Source: Eriocheir sinensis | Lineage: Eukaryota > Arthropoda > Malacostraca > Decapoda > Varunidae | DNA length: 64,000 nt | Direction: 5' to 3' | NCBI RefSeq assembly: GCF_024679095.1 | Contig: NW_026112159.1 | Span: 140,220-204,219, forward strand | Shown here: in pieces, positions 26,481 through 38,168 of the stretch | How positions within the stretch are numbered: the stretch's first letter is position 1 | Layout: each line of letters opens with the position of its first letter | Notes under the pieces: model-generated | The model's database searches: none | What the model was told of the DNA's origin: nothing | Seen by the model: the letters and a program-made list of their open reading frames with translations, nothing else | Program-made: the position numbers and the translations under genes

Positions 26481-29087
26481 CTCAGACTCAGGAGCGGGCA
26501 CTGGTTCAGGCTCAGGCTCTGGCACGGGCACTGGTTCTGGCATAGGCTCTGGCACGGGCACTGGTTCAGGCTCAGGCTCTGGCACGGGCACTGGCTCAGG
26601 CTCAGGCTCTGGCACGGGCGCTGGTTCAGGCTCAGGCTCTGGCATAGGCACTGGTTCAGGCTCAGGCTCTGGCATAGGCACTGGTTCAGGCTCAGGCTCT
26701 GGCACGGGCGCTGGTTCAGGCTCAGGCTCTGGCACGGGCACTGGTTCAGGCTCGGGCTCTGGCACGGGCACTGGTTCAGGCTCAGGCTCTGGCACGGGCA
26801 CTGGTTCAGGCTCAGGCTCTGGCACGGGCACTGGTTCAGGCTCAGGCTCTGGCATAGGCACTGGTTCAGGCTCAGGCTCTGGCACGGGCACTGGTTCAGG
26901 CTCAGGCTCTGGCACGGGCACTAGTTCAGGCTCAGACTCTGGCACAGGCGCTGGTTCAGGCTCAGGCTCTGGCACGGGCACTGGTTCAGGCTCAGGCTCT
27001 GGCATAGGCACTGGTTCAGGCTCAGGCTCTGGCACGGGCACTGGTTCAGGCTCAGGCTCTGGCACGGGCACTGGTTCAGGCTCTGGTTCTGGCACGGGCA
27101 CTGGTTCAGGCTCAGGCTCTGGCACGGGCACTGGTTCAGGCTCACGCTCTGGCATAGGCACTGGTTCAGGCTCAGGCTCTGGCACGGGCGCTGGTTCAGG
27201 CTCACGCTCTGGCATAGGCACTGGTTCAGGCTCAGGCTCTGGCACGGGCACTGGTTCAGGCTCAGGCTCTGGCACGGGCACTGGTTCAGGCTCAGGCTCT
27301 GGCACGGGCACTGGTTCAGGCTCAGGCTCTGGCACGGGCACTGGTTCAGGCTCAGGCTCTGGCACGGGCACTGGTTCAGGCTCAGGCTCTGGCACGGGCA
27401 CTGGTTCAGGCTCAGGCTCTGGCACGGGCACTGGTTCAGGCTCAGGCTCTGGCACGGGCACTGGTTCAGGCTCAGGCTCTGGCACGGGCACTGGTTCAGG
27501 CTCAGGCTCTGGCACGGGCACTGGTTCAGGCTCAAGCTCTGGCACGGGCGCTGGTTCAGGCTCAGGCTCTGGCACAGGCACTGGTTCAGGCTCAGGCTCT
27601 TGCACGGGCACTGGTTCAGGCTCAGGCTCTGGCACGGGCACTGGTTCAGGCTCAGGCTCTGGCACGGGCACTGGTTCAGGCTCAGGCTCAGGCTCTGGCA
27701 CGGGCACTGGTTCAGGCTCAGTCTCTGGCATAGGTGCTGGTTCAGGCTCAGGCTCTGGCACGGGCACTGGTTCAGGCTCAGGCTCTGGCACGGGCACTGG
27801 TTCAGGATCAGGCTCTTGCATAGGCACTGATTCAGGCTCAGGCTCTGGCACGGGCACTGGTTCAGGCTCAGGCTCTGGCACGGGCGCTGGATCAGGATCA
27901 GGCTCTGGCACGGGCACTGGTTCAGGCTCAGGCTCTGGCATAGGCACTGGTTCAGGCTCAGGCTCTGGCATAGGCACTGGTTCAGGCTCAGGCTCTGGCA
28001 CGGGCATTGGTTCAGGCTCAGGCTCTGGCACGGGCGCTGTTTCAGGCTCAGGCTCTGGCACGGGCGCTGGTTCAGGCTCAGGCTCTGGCACGGGCGCTGG
28101 TTCAGGCTCTGGCTCTGGCACGGGCGCTGGTTCAGGCTCAGTCTCTGGCACGGGCACTGGTTCAGGCTCAGGCTCTGGCACGGGCACTGGTTCAGGCTCA
28201 GGCTCTGGCATAGGCGCTGGTTCAGGCTCAGGCTCTGGCACGGGCACTGGTTCAGGCTCAGGCTCTGGCACGGGCACTGGTTCAGGCTCAGGCTCTTGCA
28301 TAGGCACTGGTTCAGGCTCAGGCTCTGGCACGGGCGCTGGTTCAGGCTCAGGCTCTGGCACGGGCACTGGTTCAGGCTCAGGCTCTGGCACGGGCACTGG
28401 TTCAGGCTCAGGCTCTGGCACGGGCGCTGGTTCAGGCTCAGGCTCTGGCACGGGCACTGGTTCAGGCTCAGGCTCTGGCACGGGCGCTGGTTCAGGCTCA
28501 GGCTCTGGCACGGGCACTGGTTCAGGCTCAGGCTCTGGCACGGGCGCTGGTTCAGGCTCAGGCTCTTCCACGGGCGCTGGTTCAGGCTCAGGCTCTGGCA
28601 CGGGCGCTGGTTCAGGCTCAGCCTCTGGCATAGGCACTGGTTCAGGCTCAGGCTCTGGCATAGGCACTGGATCAGGCTCAGGCTCTGGCACGGGCGCTGG
28701 TTCAGGCTCAGGCTCTGGCACGGGCACTGGTTCAGGCTCAGGCTCTGGCACGGGCACTGGTTCAGACTCAGGCTCTGGCATAGGCGCTGGTTCAGGCTCA
28801 GGCTCTGGCACGGGCACTGGTTCAGGCTCAGGCTCTGGCACGGGCACTGGTTCAGGCTCAGGCTCTTGCATAGGCACTGGTTCAGGCTCAGGCTCTGGCA
28901 CGGGCGCTGGTTCAGGCTCAGGCTCTGGCACAGGCACTGGTTCAGGCTCAGGCTCTGGCATAGGCACTGGTTCAGGCTCAGGCTCTGGCACGGGCACTGG
29001 TTCAGGCTCAGGCTCTAGCACGGGCGCTGGTTCAGGCTCAGGCTCTGGCACGGGCGCTGGTTCAGGCTCAGGCTCTGGCACTGGCAC
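26442..29087 (-). CDS. Pro-Glu decapeptide repeat ORF (doubtful gene)
   Basis: The - strand frame over the 30-bp array reads [10 protein letters not shown] about 88 times, with V/A and V/M swaps. It ends [11 protein letters not shown] inside the neighbouring 28-bp array. It stays open for 881 codons. The frame's first codon here is GTG within the array; upstream it is cut by a TAG at 29103-29105 (one base off a Glu codon), then open again to a TAG just outside the array near 29268. There is no ATG at a sensible place, no signal peptide and no non-repeat domain. Pro-Glu rods exist in nature (for example in surface coats and periplasmic linkers), but here the simplest view is a minisatellite whose 30-base period leaves all frames open. 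A spliced gene using 29248-29517 as an upstream exon is the alternative. Confidence 0.25.
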   Translation of the reverse strand: MPVPEPEPEPAPVPEPEPEPAPVLEPEPEPVPVPEPEPEPVPMPEPEPEPVPVPEPEPEPAPVPEPEPEPVPMQEPEPEPVPVPEPEPEPVPVPEPEPEPAPMPEPESEPVPVPEPEPEPVPVPEPEPEPAPVPEPEPDPVPMPEPEPEPVPMPEAEPEPAPVPEPEPEPAPVEEPEPEPAPVPEPEPEPVPVPEPEPEPAPVPEPEPEPVPVPEPEPEPAPVPEPEPEPVPVPEPEPEPVPVPEPEPEPAPVPEPEPEPVPMQEPEPEPVPVPEPEPEPVPVPEPEPEPAPMPEPEPEPVPVPEPEPEPVPVPETEPEPAPVPEPEPEPAPVPEPEPEPAPVPEPEPETAPVPEPEPEPMPVPEPEPEPVPMPEPEPEPVPMPEPEPEPVPVPEPDPDPAPVPEPEPEPVPVPEPEPESVPMQEPDPEPVPVPEPEPEPVPVPEPEPEPAPMPETEPEPVPVPEPEPEPEPVPVPEPEPEPVPVPEPEPEPVPVQEPEPEPVPVPEPEPEPAPVPELEPEPVPVPEPEPEPVPVPEPEPEPVPVPEPEPEPVPVPEPEPEPVPVPEPEPEPVPVPEPEPEPVPVPEPEPEPVPVPEPEPEPVPVPEPEPEPVPVPEPEPEPVPMPEREPEPAPVPEPEPEPVPMPEREPEPVPVPEPEPEPVPVPEPEPEPVPVPEPEPEPVPVPEPEPEPVPMPEPEPEPVPVPEPEPEPAPVPESEPELVPVPEPEPEPVPVPEPEPEPVPMPEPEPEPVPVPEPEPEPVPVPEPEPEPVPVPEPEPEPVPVPEPEPEPAPVPEPEPEPVPMPEPEPEPVPMPEPEPEPAPVPEPEPEPVPVPEPEPEPVPVPEPMPEPVPVPEPEPEPVPAPESEPVIKMKHVNARN

Positions 29088-29262
29088 TGGTTCAGGCTCA
29101 GGCTATGGCACGGGCGCTGGTTCAGGATCAGGCTCTGGCACGGGCGCTGGTTCAGGCTCAGGCTCTGGCACGGGCGCTGGTTCAGGCTCAGGCTCTGGCA
29201 TAGGCACTGGTTCAGGCTCAGGCTCTGGCATAGGCACTGGTTCAGGCTCACGCTCTGGCACA
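26481..29262. repeat. 30-bp minisatellite, about 93 copies
   Basis: The unit is GGTTCAGGCTCAGGCTCT followed by GGCACGGGCACT. Variation is confined to a few positions (CACGGGC/CATAGGC, GCACT/GCGCT). One unit near 27685 is 36 bases long. All length changes are multiples of three. Confidence 0.98.
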
Positions 29263-29517
29263 CACTAGTTCAGGGTGTGTTGTTTTTCGGGCGTGCAGTG
29301 TACGGGCGTGTTGTTTACTGGCATCTAATTGGCGGGTATTTAATTCGGGATGTCTCTGGGACCATGCCGAGGTGGAGGAGGCCTCTTCCGTGAAGGTGTC
29401 GCCGGCCTGCACCTCTGCTGGGCTATAGCCGGCAGCCTCCTCCTCCTCGGGCCCCGCGTTAGAGACATCCTCGTCCGCCTCAAGGTTTCGATTGAAAACT
29501 CGTGACAACGGAAACAT
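29248..29517 (-). CDS. Hypothetical acidic ORF abutting the 30-bp array (doubtful)
   Basis: An 89-residue - strand frame starting with ATG ([20 protein letters not shown]), with an acidic run [12 protein letters not shown] and then a Ser/Thr/His-rich tail that ends inside the first repeat units, in a different frame from the Pro-Glu reading. Composition is more protein-like than the surroundings, so it may be a small exon or chance. I recognise no domain, and no convincing splice sites join it to the repeat frame. Confidence 0.2.
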   Translation of the reverse strand: MFPLSRVFNRNLEADEDVSNAGPEEEEAAGYSPAEVQAGDTFTEEASSTSAWSQRHPELNTRQLDASKQHARTLHARKTTHPELVCARA

Positions 29518-30257
29518 TAGCCGGAATAATAAATCGATGAACTAAGTCATGAAAATGGTTGTGGCAGTGTTTGTAAGTTTTGAGATGGACGTGAATGATG
29601 AAGTGAAGAGAAGGAACCCTGCCGCCATTGGCCCCTCTTTCCACTGTTTCCTTAAAATGGTGAACTTCCACGCAGCATTTCCGCCATCTTATGCTTCCCT
29701 TCTGTGGAGGAGGAGTAGGAGGAGGAGGAGGAAAAAACATATACCCGAGGGTGTGCTAGGGGGAGAGGGATAACCAAATAGAGTGAGGATGAGGGCGAAC
29801 TGAGGTGTAAGAGGACAGCATAGGCGCTGGGGAGTGATGGGAAAGGAAGTGCGTAAGGTAATATAGTTAGAAAAATGCATTCTTTTTATCCTTGTCAAAC
29901 CATCATTAGCCTCATCAAACTACTCATGAAAATACCCAAAACAGCCTCTACGAAGGCCTTATAAAACGTGGGTGTGTAATCCCCGAAATGTTGGAGAACA
30001 TAGGCCTAAGATTAACCAAGGAGTGGTGTGGGTGGGTGACGGAGGAGGGGTGAGGGAGGTTGTGGTGGATGGCTAGCTGGTGGGGTTGGTGGGATTGGGG
30101 GATGGGTAATGTGGGTGAGTGAATGGATGGGTAAGGTTTGGTGGACGTTGGTGTGGCTACTGGGTGGTTGGGTGGGTACTGAGAGGGTTAATAATGTATG
30201 TTGAGTCCTGCTAGATCGCTGTTTTTTATTGCAGGACTAATGACAAGCTGCAGCCTG
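29518..30257. other. Inverted-repeat spacer, right part; no gene
   Basis: Apart from the dispersed repeat, this holds a GGAGGA run near 29705 and GGTGGGT-rich DNA at 30030-30190. Confidence 0.5.
29935..30155 (-). repeat. Dispersed repeat, copy 1
   Basis: The reverse complement of this stretch matches 36415-36645, including CTTGGTTAATCTTAGGCC, TTCTCCAACA and GGGTATTT, with perhaps 75-80% identity by eye. It ends near CATGAG in both copies. No coding content. The family is unknown. Confidence 0.65.
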
Positions 30258-30672
30258 TTGGAGACAGGCAGATAGACGAGCGACAGACAGACAGGCTGAC
30301 TTAAATATACAGTTAAATAGATAGACACCTAAATGAATAGACAGTTAAACTGATAATCAGTTTAGCAGATATACATTTAAATAAATAAATAGAGAGAGAA
30401 AGAGAGAGATAGGTAGGTAAACATATAGGCAGACAGGTAAATAGACGTAGACAGGCAGACAGATGCACGGACAGAAACAAGCAAACACGCACGGTCCTTA
30501 GGAGTTTCGTCAAAATGGAAACAAAAAACAAAACAAACGAATGAAAACTTACGATGAGTCAAACAAAACGAAGCTGAAAATTAATCAAAGGCGACGAAAA
30601 GAATAGATGATAGAGAATGGACGCGGACAAGTTGGATGGAAGGGTGTTTAGATTGAGGGAAGGAAGATGGAA

Positions 30673-30721
<49 letters not shown>

Positions 30722-31166
30722 CAAACAGCACCTTCATCATTTTTCGGACAAATTCAGTTAACACGATGGGATTGCAAAGCCTCGCCGCCCTCAGATGTTC
30801 CCTGCAGGTGTTCCTCGCAGTTGTCCCTTCAGGTGTCCCCTCAGGTTCTCCCATCAGACATTCCCTCAGGTGACAAATAGATTACGTCACAGTCTACCTG
30901 GGGACACGTGACGCATGTATGGTGGGGTTAGTTAATCAGATACATGGGCCAGGTGGGGGCAGGTGATGCCACAGAAAGACGAGCCCTTGGTAGGACAGTT
31001 AAAAAGAGGACAGGTAATGATTTATGCATGAGCCAGGTGAGGGAAGGTCAGGGGAGGGTTTGTTAGGGCAGGTGAGGGTGCAGTAAAGGGAAGCTAGGTA
31101 TGGACAGGTTAACCGAGACAGTTGAGGTCAAACGAAGGCATAATGAGGTGCATCGGCCAGGTCAGG

Positions 31167-32381
31167 TCAAGGGATGATGTCCTCGACTGTGAATACGGAT
31201 GCGAAGTTACTGTTGAGGATTCTGGCCATCTGTTTACTGTCCTGAGTTACATATCCAGTCTCGTCTGTCAGGGGACCAGCATTGGATTTTACTTTCTTTT
31301 TCGAACTGATGTATATGAAGATTTTTTTTGAGTTTGTTTTGATGTCATGCGCTATTTGTTTTTCGCAGTTGCGTTTACTACTCCGAATAAGGGTGCGACA
31401 AGCTCTGAGGCTGTTTTGGTACTGTGTACGGGCTTCGGCCGTGTCATTCTCTTTCATTAGGTTATAATTTTTTTTTATTTTTTTTTTAGGTTTACCGCCC
31501 TTTTTATTTCTCTGGTCATCCACGGTGGATCTACTGCACCATTTACTAGCCTGGGTTTCGTAGACACTGTAGCCTTTTCTACTCCCAAACGCTTATCTTT
31601 GAAGCTGTTCCACACGTTGTCGATTGTATTGTCGGTTAGGTGAAGTTGGTCCCAGGTCGCAGAGGGAAACAGCTCACGGGCTAGGTTGAAATTTGCTTTT
31701 TTGTAGTCTGGTATCACTGACGGATTGTCTACGAGTTTGTGACTTATGTTGACATTGAAACGGATTAAGTGGTGATCGCAACCGTTAATTTTTTCACCAG
31801 CTTCACAGTCGCGAATGAGGTCGGGGTCGCTTACTAATACCAGATCCAGCAGATTGTTTCCTCTTGTTGGTTGAGCTACAACTTGAGTGAGGAACGAATC
31901 CTCCACCATTTCTACAAGCCTGTTACCCTCTTGATCTCCAGTCAATTGTCCCCAGTCAATGTTAGGGCAATTAAAGTCCCCAATTATTATTGCTTCTTTA
32001 CTTTGTGTTAAAGAGTGAAGCTCTTCGTACAGGGCAGTGTCGTCTGCTGCCTGTTGTTTTGGAGGCCTGTATACGGTTGCAATTGTTAGTTTCTTATTAT
32101 TCGCAGTTATTTCCACATAGACGGAGTCCTAATTCTCTGCGTTCTGCTTGTCTGTTTTTATGGCAGGGAGCGTACTTTTTACGCAGCAAAATTGCTTCTC
32201 CTCTTTTCTTTTGCATTCGATTTTTTGGGAAGCTTTCGTACCCGGGAAATGACAGTTCAGATACTAGATGTGCAGAGTTGGCCCAAGTCTCTGTGATGGC
32301 TACCCCATCTGGTTTCTCAGTTGCAATATACGCCCTAATTTCGTCCTTTTTGGGTAATAGACTACGCGCATTTGTGTACAA
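31167..32381 (-). pseudogene. CR1-like ORF2 endonuclease and linker (right arm)
   Basis: Mirror copy of 21756-22963, with the same blocks (YTNARSLL, AITETW, YRPPKQQ, GDFNCPNIDW, GCDHHLIRF) and the same early frame change. It differs at the T-run 31468-31490, where the homopolymer is seven bases longer, so the linker re-enters frame at a different point. Inactive for the same reasons. Confidence 0.85.
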
Positions 32382-32481
32382 AATGGAAATGTGACTTCAG
32401 GTTTGGCCGCGTCGTGTTGTATGAGTTCGCTTGTCGAAGGCGTCGTTGGTTACACAGTTTTTGACGCTACGGTTCGGTTGA

Positions 32482-32667
32482 TCAAGGGTTGCCTTTGCCT
32501 TGCCCTCGCCTCCAGTTTTTTGAATAGCTTTTCGAGAAGCTTTCAACTGACTCGTTCAGGAGCCTTTCAAGCCGCGCCGAACCAGCCTCGTTCAGGTGGA
32601 GTCCGTCCTCCCAAAACAAACTTGGGTGTTGGTTGAAGTGACGCCATGCGTTCGTGAACCCTACGCC
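32482..32667 (-). pseudogene. CR1-like ORF1 esterase tail (right arm)
   Basis: Mirror of 21470-21655, with the DGLHLN block and ERLLNESV before the stop. Confidence 0.65.
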
Positions 32668-33721
32668 TTAATCGTTACATAACTGCTTTAGACTAGTGTA
32701 CATGAAGTACATAAGCCATAAGGGATAACACAGGTACAGATTATAAGTACAGAGGCTAGATGGGGGCACAAAAGGAGATGTTAAGTACCGAGGTCAGACT
32801 TGGTCAAAGATAGAAGTGTAAGGTACACAGACTAGACGACCTCACAGAAGAACATGCCGTGAGGTGCGTCGTCAAGGGGAAGCCACAGAGGGAACTGGTT
32901 GGTGATTTTCAGACAGGCAGCAGAGTCAGGTTAAAGTGAGCTGAGGGAAATTAGAGGTGGAGGAAAATGTACAATAAAACCATGTCGCAGGAAAAAATGA
33001 GATGTATTCAAGGCAAGAAAGCCATGTTGCAAGGGCCATCGAGGTGAAAACAGGATTGGTAAGGCCATGAAAGGTGAAAGGCTTATGATTTATGTGGACA
33101 ATGTGAGGTTAGGGGGGGTCACGTGTAGCACAGGTGGCGGAGATATTTATGACCTAATGCATGACAAAAATAGTCTTTTTCTTCGATGTCCAAATCAGCG
33201 TTTTTTATGTCGAAATAACGAGTAACTGTTTAATATTTTTTTTGTTGTAAATGGTCGTTGGATTAGTTTTTTAAGTAAATAAACTTGATGAAGACTAAAT
33301 TCCACAAATGGGCGTTAGCCGTGAGAGGTATCAAGACATTCAGTAATGTCACGCATGATAAAACTGCGACGTGGATCATTTTATATATTTTTTTTATTTA
33401 AGTCTAGTGTAGCGCGAGGCAGCGGGCGGCACGAGTGCTTTAACGTTCGTTAGTTAATAAATGTGCGGAGATTAATTCAGTGTTGCTGGGAAATGTGACT
33501 GAAACCTTTGACATTAATGGACTTTACATGTTGATGTTTATGTTAAAATTCACATGAGGTCACTGCATGGGTTGTTAGAATATAAAGATAAACTTAATAA
33601 TTCTAAGTGTTATACCGAACTGCATAGGGTTTGATTAGGTCAAAATTTTCTATAGATCTTGCCTTTGTCCTTATATCTTGTTTTTTTAGTCGGTTGTTTT
33701 TTGATGTGGATATTAATTTTG

Positions 33722-34554
33722 TTTTCTACCTTAACGGATCCAGAAACAGCAACCACACATACCACATGGGTGGCGAACCACTACATGCTGTGCAAGAGGA
33801 AAGAGACCTCGAGGTCACCATCAGCAGTGACTTGAAACAAACAAAACACTGCAAGTCCGCCTGTAAGAAAGCCAATACAGTGCTTGGGTTCATAGCGAAG
33901 AACTTCGAATACAAGACGCCGGGAGTTATGTTATCCTTGTATAACTCGCTGGTAAGGCCCCACCTGGAATACGCCGTGCAGTTCTGGTCTCCTTATTACA
34001 GGAAAGACATTGAATTACTTGAGAGGGTACAGCGCCGCACCACGAAGATACCATCACTGAGGACGAAGCCTTATGAAGAACGACTCGAGCGACTCAACCT
34101 CTTCACGTTGGAAAAGAGACGACTGCGGGGAGACATGATACAAGTCTTTAAGTACCGGAACAAGCTCAGCAACGTTGATCACTCCAAACTCTTCACGCTA
34201 CAAACCAACCTGAGAACAAGAAACAACGGAAAAACAATTCAAGCAAAGCGATGCAATACCGACATCGGCAGGAGTTATTTTTCGACTAGAGTTGTTCGCC
34301 ACTGGAACAGCCTTCCTGCAGAAGTGGTTAGCGCAGAGACCATCAGCTCCTTCAAGAAACGAATTGATCGCCACTTTGCTGGATCGGGAGTGAACTGAAC
34401 GTTCCCAAGAGTAGGTACACAAGTGCTTTAATCCTTCCCTGCAAGCCACTCCTATGGCAAGCGGACTGAATAAATCACTGAGCGCAGGCAGCCTAGTTAT
34501 GAGCCAACAGGCTTTCTGCTGCCTGGTAGTCCATGTTTCCATGTTTCCATGTTT
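33722..34554 (+). mobile_element. CR1-like LINE 3' end, 5'-truncated (right arm)
   Basis: Mirror of 19586-20418, now on the + strand: thumb and C-terminal blocks from NGSRNSN to RIDRHFAGSG, a stop at 34396, a 3' UTR, and three CCATGTTT octamers at 34531-34554. The protein reading is identical to the left copy. Confidence 0.85.
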
Positions 34555-34800
34555 AGTATAGGCCTTGATGTGTTATCCGTGCGTCTCGCTCTTCCTTCTC
34601 CTCTCACACATCCTTCTCTATCTGTACAAAAATAGCAGCAATAAAAGCTCATTTTCCCATCACGAGTCGCACGAGGCGGCGTTTTCAGCGGTTTTCAGAG
34701 TCGGCGTCAGTGTTCGGGCGTGGGGACACATTCGGGTCATCTGTTATGCATCGACGGCTGGTGAATAATTCCCGTAGGCTCAGGCACGGCGAGGGATGGT

Positions 34801-34848
34801 AAGGTAAAGTTGGCGGCACACGGCATAGCTGCGCGTGGCCTCGGTGCT
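34801..34848 (-). mobile_element. SINE family 1, 3' scrap (right arm)
   Basis: AAGGTAAAGTTGG then GCGCGTGGCCTCGGTGCT, close to 6515-6561. Confidence 0.6.
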
Positions 34849-35490
34849 CAGCGGGTGAAGAGGCGCGGATAAAACACCGTCAGGACGCGGCTTTGGCGGC
34901 GAGGACTGTGGGCGAATAAGTTTTTTTAATAAGATTTTTTTTTAAATAAGTTATTTATTGGGGGGTTACAAGTGGTTTGTGTATGCTGCACAGAGGTGTT
35001 GTGGAGATAATTTGCATGAACCTTTTGACTTTCTTCTGCACTTATTTTTGTTTGGTAGACGTATTGTAGCGTATACGAGTGCCAGTGCGTATGAACATAT
35101 TTGGGGGGAGAAACAGTTTTTATTTCCTTTAACATACAAGACTGTTCTTTGCATTCTTAACACAAGACACTGATTCACTGGCTGCATGTTGGTACTATTT
35201 TTTTTTTCATTTATCTACCTTTGCGTAGCTGATTAAGTTCTAAGTCAGTGTTTTTACTGTGCAGAAGGTTGTACGTTTTTTTTTTTTTTTTTTTTTGTAT
35301 TTATATTTGATATTTCACAATCAGTTGCTCATTTTTATCACGCCGATCAACAGATTGTCCATCTTGTTGTTGTTCTCTTCAAGTTGTTTTCCTTTCTTAC
35401 CCATGTATTGTAGACATGACATTATATAATAACATTTGTTAGCTCTGATGAACCCTACAACATGGCATTATTAACAAAGTCAGCTTTTAC

Positions 35491-35593
35491 TTTTTTACGT
35501 CTTGGCCTGTGGCGCCGGTAGGCCTTCATAGTAGGGCCTGATGGTCGGCCCCAGCCCGTTGTGGCGCAGGCAAGTGTTTATAGTGGCGCCATC
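35491..35593 (-). mobile_element. SINE family 2, 3' fragment
   Basis: The reverse complement starts GATGGCGCCACTATAAACAC and ends in ACGTAAAAAA. It closely matches 8708-8845 but has one copy of the GGGCCGACCATCAGG block instead of two. The tRNA head is missing (5'-truncated). Confidence 0.8.
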
Positions 35594-36264
35594 TTTACTT
35601 TTCAGCATTTTCCATTCTAGACCCCTATTGCATAATATAAATTGTTGAGGGGGGGAGTGGGGGAGGGTCATGCGACGCCGATCTAGCACAGCTTTTCTGC
35701 TATTAACATTTGTTTTGTCAATCTGTTGTCCTCTTTCCTACATACGTGTCCTGTCAACTACCATTTCTTGATTTAAATTGCCTTTATTATGTCGCATACG
35801 GTATATCCTTTCATATGTTGTTTTTTCGTTTTGCAGCTTTTCATATTCATTGTAGTGATTCGCAGCACCCCTCTCCGTTCCTCCTTGGGCATTTCTCACA
35901 TTGCTGTCACATGTCGTGGCGGAGAGAACGACGCGCTGATTGAGCACCTTCCACTCTAAGCACCGCGGTCGAGTGTCTGGATCTCACTGTGTTACCGTGT
36001 TCTCAGGAAACACTCACAAAAGCCTGTACGTCGTTTTATTTCCAGTTCGAGTGAGGGATTTGTTTGTGCTAGTTTGCGTTAATTGTTGGTGTAGATATTC
36101 ATTTACTGTTTCCAGAGCTTTCTCGTGGATGGCGATTTTGTATTTTTCATTGTTGAATATTCCTTTAGACTTTTCTATGCATTATGTTTAGTCCTACTTG
36201 CCCTTATTCCCTGTTCACTTTATAATAGGCTTTTGCTCGCCATTAGTCTCGCAATAAAAGAATA
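35594..36264. other. No gene seen
   Basis: T-rich unique DNA. The 77- and 83-residue frames lack recognisable domains. A T24 run lies just upstream at 35273-35296. Confidence 0.45.
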
Positions 36265-36372
36265 GATGGCGCCACTGTGAACACTTGCCTGTGCCATGCC
36301 GGGCTTGGGCCGACGACCAGGCCTCTGAAGAAAGCCTACCGGCGCTATAGCCTAACACGTATAAAAAAAAAA
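36265..36372 (+). mobile_element. SINE family 2, 3' fragment
   Basis: GATGGCGCCACTGTGAACAC through CCTACCGGCGC to an A-rich tail (36361-36372). More diverged than the other two copies. Confidence 0.75.
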
Positions 36373-36414
36373 TTAATAATAAATAGCACGACTCAGAATG
36401 CAACCCATCCACCC

Positions 36415-36645
36415 AGATCACCACACCAACGCCCGCCAAACCTTACCCACCCACCCACACCAAGCACTAACGACCACACACAACCACCTCCCTCAGCCCC
36501 ACTCCGTCACCCCCACACACCACTCCACACGATATCAATCCGCTGCCTTGGTTAATCTTAGGCCAATATTCTCCAACACCTTAACACACCCACATTTGGT
36601 AAGGCTTTCGTCGAGGTTGTTGTGGGTATTTCCATGGTGTGTACA
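36415..36645 (+). repeat. Dispersed repeat, copy 2
   Basis: Partner of 29935-30155 in inverse orientation. It stops six bases before the long-TIR element that begins at 36651. Confidence 0.65.
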
Positions 36646-36650
36646 TGAGC

Positions 36651-36924
36651 CTACTAAGGATTTCAGAGGCTGTGCGGCCTCGTTTTTTGGGAATAATATC
36701 GTAACGAACAATCGTATCAGTACGAGATTTTGCGACAGTGTATTTCACACACTGCCTTAATTTTTAAGGGTATCGCCAACCGCCACAAGTAGAGAATAAA
36801 GGCACTTGTCCCTATACCAAGAGGGAAAAGTCATCAGTGGCAGGCAAAGATACGAACACAACTACCAGAGGCTCCGCCCACCTTGTTCCTCTTCCCTCCA
36901 TCTCCCGCCTCCTCCCTTCTCCCT

Positions 36925-36970
<46 letters not shown>

Positions 36971-37803
36971 AAGATACATACATACTCGAGAATGATTTTT
37001 TTTTTTTTCAATTAAGGCATGCTTGATGTGATACTGGGACTTTAATTTTGAGCATAGTGATACACATCTGGGCCGTGGACGTAATGACATGTGAGAGTAG
37101 GGTGAGGTGGTAAATGATGACTACCATGATTGATGGTAGAACGATTGCTCGCTTGTATTTGCCAGACTTTCTGTCACAGCCGAGGTGTGGAAGAAGGTGG
37201 TTCGGCGATCACGACGCTTTGAGGACGATTACTGGACAACGGATAATATCCATGAAAGTGTCGATCCTCTCGTTATTAACCTTGACTGTGACAGTGATGA
37301 TGATGGGGATTTAGTGTTAAGTTGTGAAGAAGATTAAAGTCTTGAATATTCTTGTTTGTATCCTTAGTAAACCAAGAGTGTCCTTGCCATCACTATATTG
37401 TATAAAGTTCCTTAATATAAGCCTCATAACCCAGTGTCCCTCATCCACACTCAGTGATTCACTTTTAGTACTACCTCAAACATTTTATACCTTCGCAATT
37501 CTTCCCGTTACCATACTTTCAGCTCTTCCCTGACAATAAAATTAATAGCACCACTATAATTTGGCGATAAGAGCACCATTACTTTTATCAGTAGGTACAT
37601 GCTATACAATAGCCCTACGAAAACGTACACCATAAACCACCAAACCACTACGCTACCAATAGTTACGGAGGTAATTAGGCTATGTAAGTAACACGTTACC
37701 CTACTCTCAACTTTATTTAAAGGATGCCTATCAGTATTAGAAAGAGTATATAACGCCACTACAATTAATGCATGCCTTTCATTCATTATAGTTACGAAGC
37801 TAC

Positions 37804-37894
<91 letters not shown>

Positions 37895-38168
37895 AGGGAG
37901 AAGGGAGGAGGCGGGAGATGGAGGGAAGAGGAACAAGGTGGGCGGAGCCTCTGGTAGTTGTGTTCGTATCTTTGCCTGACACTGATGACTTTACCCTCTT
38001 GGTATAGGGACAAGTGCCTTTATTCTCTACTTGTGGCGGTTGGCGATACCCTTAAAAATTAAGGCAGTGTGTGAAATATACTGTCGCAAAATCTCGTACC
38101 GATAAGATTGTTCGTTACGATATTATTCCCAAAAAACGAGGCCGCACAGCCTCTGAAATCCTTAGTAG
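36651..38168. mobile_element. 1.5-kb element with about 320-bp inverted ends
   Basis: 36651-36968 is the reverse complement of 37806-38168. Both outer edges read CTACTAAGGATTTCAGAGG, matching bases sum to 74819, and the arms differ at only a few bases. A CT/GA tract closes the inside of each arm (40 bases left, 86 right). The 837-base centre has one small open stretch (37140-37337). Long-TIR DNA transposon or fold-back element is the likely class. No target duplication is evident, so class and mobility are uncertain. Confidence 0.75.
37140..37337 (+). CDS. Short ORF inside the long-TIR element (possible remnant)
   Basis: 65 codons after an in-frame TAG, with no ATG start. It is basic in the middle (EVWKKVVRRSRRFEDDYW) and very acidic at the end (LDCDSDDDGDLVLSCEED) before TAA. 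The basic-then-acidic profile and position suggest the C-terminal scrap of a transposase, but I cannot name a family. Confidence 0.25.
   Translation, partial: NDCSLVFARLSVTAEVWKKVVRRSRRFEDDYWTTDNIHESVDPLVINLDCDSDDDGDLVLSCEED

Larger units (their letters stand above)
30258..35168 (-). repeat. Right arm of 4.9-kb inverted repeat
   Basis: Reverse complement of 18974-23868. The inner edge is TTGGAGAC at 30258 and the outer edge is CACAAGAC at 35168. Sequence on either side of each edge is unrelated between the arms, so the borders are sharp. The arm is about 16 bases longer than its partner, all in short repeats and A/T runs. Confidence 0.95.

Noticed and set aside
26430..29018. Long + strand frames reading [10 protein letters not shown] and AQALARALV
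   Set aside because: They are the other frames of the 30-bp array and are shorter and more often broken than the Pro-Glu frame.
36651..38168. Calling the long-TIR element a named transposon superfamily
   Set aside because: No target duplication and no transposase motif could be seen, so only the structure is reported.
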